From positions 1 to 7,863 of the forward strand of contig CAMUNJ010000036.1 of NCBI GenBank assembly GCA_947090235.1: a stretch of 7,863 bases of DNA, written 5' to 3'. Below, in pieces: positions 5,761 to 7,863 of the stretch (positions within the stretch are counted from its first letter, which is position 1; every line of letters begins with the position of its first letter). The position numbers and the translations under genes are program-made. The notes under the pieces are model-generated. The model made no database searches. It saw only the letters and a program-made list of their open reading frames with translations, and was not told the origin of the DNA. Origin of the DNA: an uncultured Bacillota bacterium. GTDB lineage: Bacteria > Bacillota > Clostridia > Christensenellales > UBA1242.

Positions 5761-6138
5761 ATGGGAAAATGTCAACAAGGGTGTGACTGCAATATTATTC
5801 ATGGAGGAAATGTTGAAAAGTGTAAAGTTTCTATGTTGGAGGATGATATATTACTTTCTATGGCAGATTTTTATAAAGCCTTGAGTGATAGCACTAGGAT
5901 TAAGATAATAAATGCTTTGGCAATTAGCGAACTTTGTGTTTGCGATATTTGTTCGCTTTTAAATATGACTAAGTCTGCTGTTTCTCATCAATTAGGAAAT
6001 TTGAAAGAAATGAATTTAATCAAATCCAGAAAAATTGGCAAGGAGGTTTGGTATAGTCTTGCCGATGATCATGTTCTAGAAATGTTTGAGGTGTGCAAAA
6101 TTCATATTTTGGAGGCTTTAGGTGAAGAAGGTTGTTAA
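5761..6138 (+). CDS. cadC: CadC-like metal-sensing repressor (ArsR/SmtB family)
   Basis: This 125-residue winged-helix repressor should bind its own operator and let go when Cd(II), Pb(II) or Zn(II) binds. The alpha-3 signature ELCVCD supplies Cys59 and Cys61, with an extra Cys64. The N-terminal arm carries Cys4, Cys8, Cys10 and Cys21, as expected for the CadC alpha-3N thiolate site. The C-terminal alpha-5 zinc site is complete: Asp102, His104, His115, Glu118. These match S. aureus CadC Cys58, Cys60, Asp101, His103, His114 and Glu117 with a constant shift of one. The recognition helix is near residues 69-82 (TKSAVSHQLGNLK). AAGGAG (5749-5754) sits 6 nt before this ATG. An upstream in-frame ATG at 5740 has no ribosome site and abuts the operator, so I reject it. 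The metal ATPase gene overlaps its 3' end by 17 nt. Confidence 0.93.
   Translation: MGKCQQGCDCNIIHGGNVEKCKVSMLEDDILLSMADFYKALSDSTRIKIINALAISELCVCDICSLLNMTKSAVSHQLGNLKEMNLIKSRKIGKEVWYSLADDHVLEMFEVCKIHILEALGEEGC
6111..6115 (+). promoter_or_regulatory. Ribosome binding site deciding the GTG start of the metal ATPase
   Basis: GGAGG lies within the end of cadC, 6 nt before GTG at 6122. No ATG in the ATPase frame exists near the N-terminus before the metal-binding motif; the first Met codon is about 88 codons downstream. This site therefore fixes the start. Confidence 0.85.
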
Positions 6139-7863
6139 AATACAGGGTTTGGATTGTGCCAATTGTGCAAAATTTTTGGAAGGCGAAATCAACAAAATAG
6201 ATGGAATAGAAAATGCCAAAATTGAGTTTGTCAAACAAAGGCTTGAATTTGAAAGTCATGATATTGATAAATCTATAGAGGATATTATATCTTTGACAAG
6301 GAAAGTTGAGCCAGATGTTAAAATTTTATATAAGATAGACAAAAATACTAGTAAATTTAGTAAACAATTGTTTTTTAATATTTTAATGTTAGTTTTAGGT
6401 GTGGCAATAGGGTGTTGTGCATTATTTATTTCTCTTCCTATCTGGGCTTTTTGGATTTTGTTTGTGGCAAGTGCTTTATGTTTAGGTTATAAAACATACT
6501 ATAAAGCAATTATTCAACTATTTAGAGGTGTTGTTAATGAAAATATGTTACTGACAATTTCTATTATTGGTGCAAGTATAATTGGCGAATATATGGAAGG
6601 GTTGATGGTTATTGCTCTATATAGCATAGGTAAAATTTTTGAGGGCTTGGCAGTGGATAACTCACGAAAATCTATACAAAAACTTATAGAGTTCCAACCA
6701 GAGTTTGCTGTTGTGCTGCGAGATGATAAAGAGATAAAATGTAATCCAAGTCAAGTTCAAGTTGAAGATATTATTCTAGTTAGGCCGGGTGAAAAAGTTG
6801 CCTTAGATGGTGTAATTATTGAAGGAAGTTCTTCTATCAATACACAAAGCCTAACAGGCGAAAGTATGCCAATAAATCTAAAAAGTGGGGATGAAATTTT
6901 ATCAGGTTCAATTGTCATTGATGGGCTTTTAAAGATAAAAGTAAGAAAAGTCTATAGTGAAAGTACAGTGTCTAAAATTATGAACTTGATAGAAAATGCA
7001 TCTAGCAATAAGTCTAAGACGGAAACAACTATTTCAAAATTAACCAAATGGTACACGCTAGGTGTTGTTATCGTAGCACTTTGTGTATGGGGAATAGTCT
7101 GGGCAGTTACAAAAAATTTTGACACGGCTTTATACAGAGGGCTTATATTTTTGGTAGTTTCTTGTCCATGTGCCTTTGCTATTTCTGTTCCTCTTTCATA
7201 TTTCTCTGGTCTAGGAAATGCTTCAAAGAATGGAATATTGATAAAAGGGTCGAATTATTTAGATATTTTAACAAAATTAAATGTTGTAGCCTTTGATAAA
7301 ACTGGTACTTTGACAACTGGCGAGTTTATTATAGATAAAATAGTTGTGAAAGACGAAAATAAAAGTGAAGAAGAAATTTTATATCTAGCAGGTCTGGGCG
7401 AGCAATATTCTCTTCATCCAATTGCAAAAAGTATTGTAAAAGCATGTGACAAATTACAAGATGTGCACTTTATAAGTGAAAAGGCTGGCGAAGGTGTTGA
7501 ATTTGAATATAATCTAACGAGATATTTTGTTGGGAGTCGAAATAAAGATATAAAAAACACCGCTGTTGAGGTTTATGAAAACAACAGACTAATTGGTGAA
7601 ATTTATTTAAAAGATAACATAAAACCTTCAGCAAGTATTGCATGTGAAGGATTGAAGAAATTGGGTTTAACAACAATTCTTTTGTCTGGTGATAAGCAAG
7701 AAAGTGTTGAGTCTACAGCCAAAGAAGTTGGCATAGATAAATCATTTGCCAAATTGTTGCCTCAAGATAAGTATGAATATATCAAAAATTTAAAGCAGGA
7801 AAAACAAAAAGTAGCCTATGTTGGAGATGGAATAAATGATGCTCCATCACTTATGCTTGCAGA
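6122..7863 (+). CDS. cadA: P1B-type Cd/Zn/Pb-exporting ATPase, 3' end outside the window
   Basis: 580 residues are visible; the C-terminal hydrolase end and last two helices lie beyond the edge. The protein should pump divalent soft metals out through the cell membrane using ATP. In order it has an N-terminal HMA metal-binding domain (GLDCANC, Cys12 and Cys15), helices at about 84-104, 107-125, 142-158 and 161-177, the actuator motif TGES (245-248), helices near 311-330 and 336-358 with the CPC metal site (348-350), DKTGT with phosphorylated Asp392, the SLHP motif with His432-Pro433, and GDGINDAP (568-575). The third helix reads IIGEYMEG, as in CadA/ZntA (P1B-2), not copper pumps. CPC is followed by AFAIS rather than the common ALVIS. 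I followed the frame from GTG to the edge without a stop. The 17-nt overlap with cadC implies coupled translation and co-induction. Metal choice among Cd, Zn and Pb is inferred. Confidence 0.94.
   Translation, partial: MKKVVKIQGLDCANCAKFLEGEINKIDGIENAKIEFVKQRLEFESHDIDKSIEDIISLTRKVEPDVKILYKIDKNTSKFSKQLFFNILMLVLGVAIGCCALFISLPIWAFWILFVASALCLGYKTYYKAIIQLFRGVVNENMLLTISIIGASIIGEYMEGLMVIALYSIGKIFEGLAVDNSRKSIQKLIEFQPEFAVVLRDDKEIKCNPSQVQVEDIILVRPGEKVALDGVIIEGSSSINTQSLTGESMPINLKSGDEILSGSIVIDGLLKIKVRKVYSESTVSKIMNLIENASSNKSKTETTISKLTKWYTLGVVIVALCVWGIVWAVTKNFDTALYRGLIFLVVSCPCAFAISVPLSYFSGLGNASKNGILIKGSNYLDILTKLNVVAFDKTGTLTTGEFIIDKIVVKDENKSEEEILYLAGLGEQYSLHPIAKSIVKACDKLQDVHFISEKAGEGVEFEYNLTRYFVGSRNKDIKNTAVEVYENNRLIGEIYLKDNIKPSASIACEGLKKLGLTTILLSGDKQESVESTAKEVGIDKSFAKLLPQDKYEYIKNLKQEKQKVAYVGDGINDAPSLMLA

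Noticed and set aside
116..6138. Possible stop-codon reassignment (TGA as Trp)
   Set aside because: All six complete genes end in TAA, but Trp is written TGG and no conserved Trp position needs TGA. AT bias alone explains TAA use.
6122..7863. Copper (CopA-type) identity for the ATPase
   Set aside because: The third helix (IIGEYMEG) and the adjacent CadC-type repressor with ELCVCD fit the Cd/Zn/Pb group, not copper pumps.

Overview
The window is AT-rich DNA (about one third G+C by eye) that reads like a low-GC, Bacillota/Clostridia-type bacterium. The pointers are strong purine-rich Shine-Dalgarno sequences (AGGAGG type), near-consensus TTGACA/TATAAT promoters, compact U-tailed terminators, Lys/Asn/Ile-rich proteins, and a CadC-CadA metal-resistance pair of Gram-positive style. 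All six complete genes end in TAA and Trp is written TGG, so the standard code fits. I cannot name a genus. I see no tRNA, rRNA, CRISPR, insertion sequence or integrase, and no gene-free stretch above 300 bases.

Layout: (1) 1-936 is a single-gene unit for an unrecognised two-helix membrane protein, with its own promoter and terminator. (2) 938-2414 is a single-gene unit for a cytosolic M16-type zinc peptidase with HxxEH, converging on the next gene. (3) 2414-3031, minus strand, is thymidylate kinase (tmk). (4) From 3113, divergent from tmk, a two-gene operon encodes UvrC (excision-repair nuclease) and, three bases after its stop codon, a small soluble HExxH metallopeptidase-like protein. It ends at a strong terminator that begins inside the last codons. 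(5) 5687-7863 is a cadmium/zinc/lead resistance operon. A consensus promoter carries two SmtB/ArsR-type operator palindromes and drives a CadC-like repressor, whose 3' end overlaps a GTG-started P1B-type metal ATPase that runs off the window.

The genes are mostly independent housekeeping or stress functions: DNA precursor synthesis, DNA repair, proteolysis and metal efflux. The cad module is self-contained: metal binding to CadC should release the two operators and induce efflux. The most noteworthy points are the uvrC promoter, which places the transcription start on the initiator ATG (a predicted leaderless mRNA); the very short predicted leaders on three other genes; the uncharacterised metallopeptidase coupled to uvrC; and the unrecognised membrane protein at the left end. 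I found no convincing sign of a wholly new multi-gene system.
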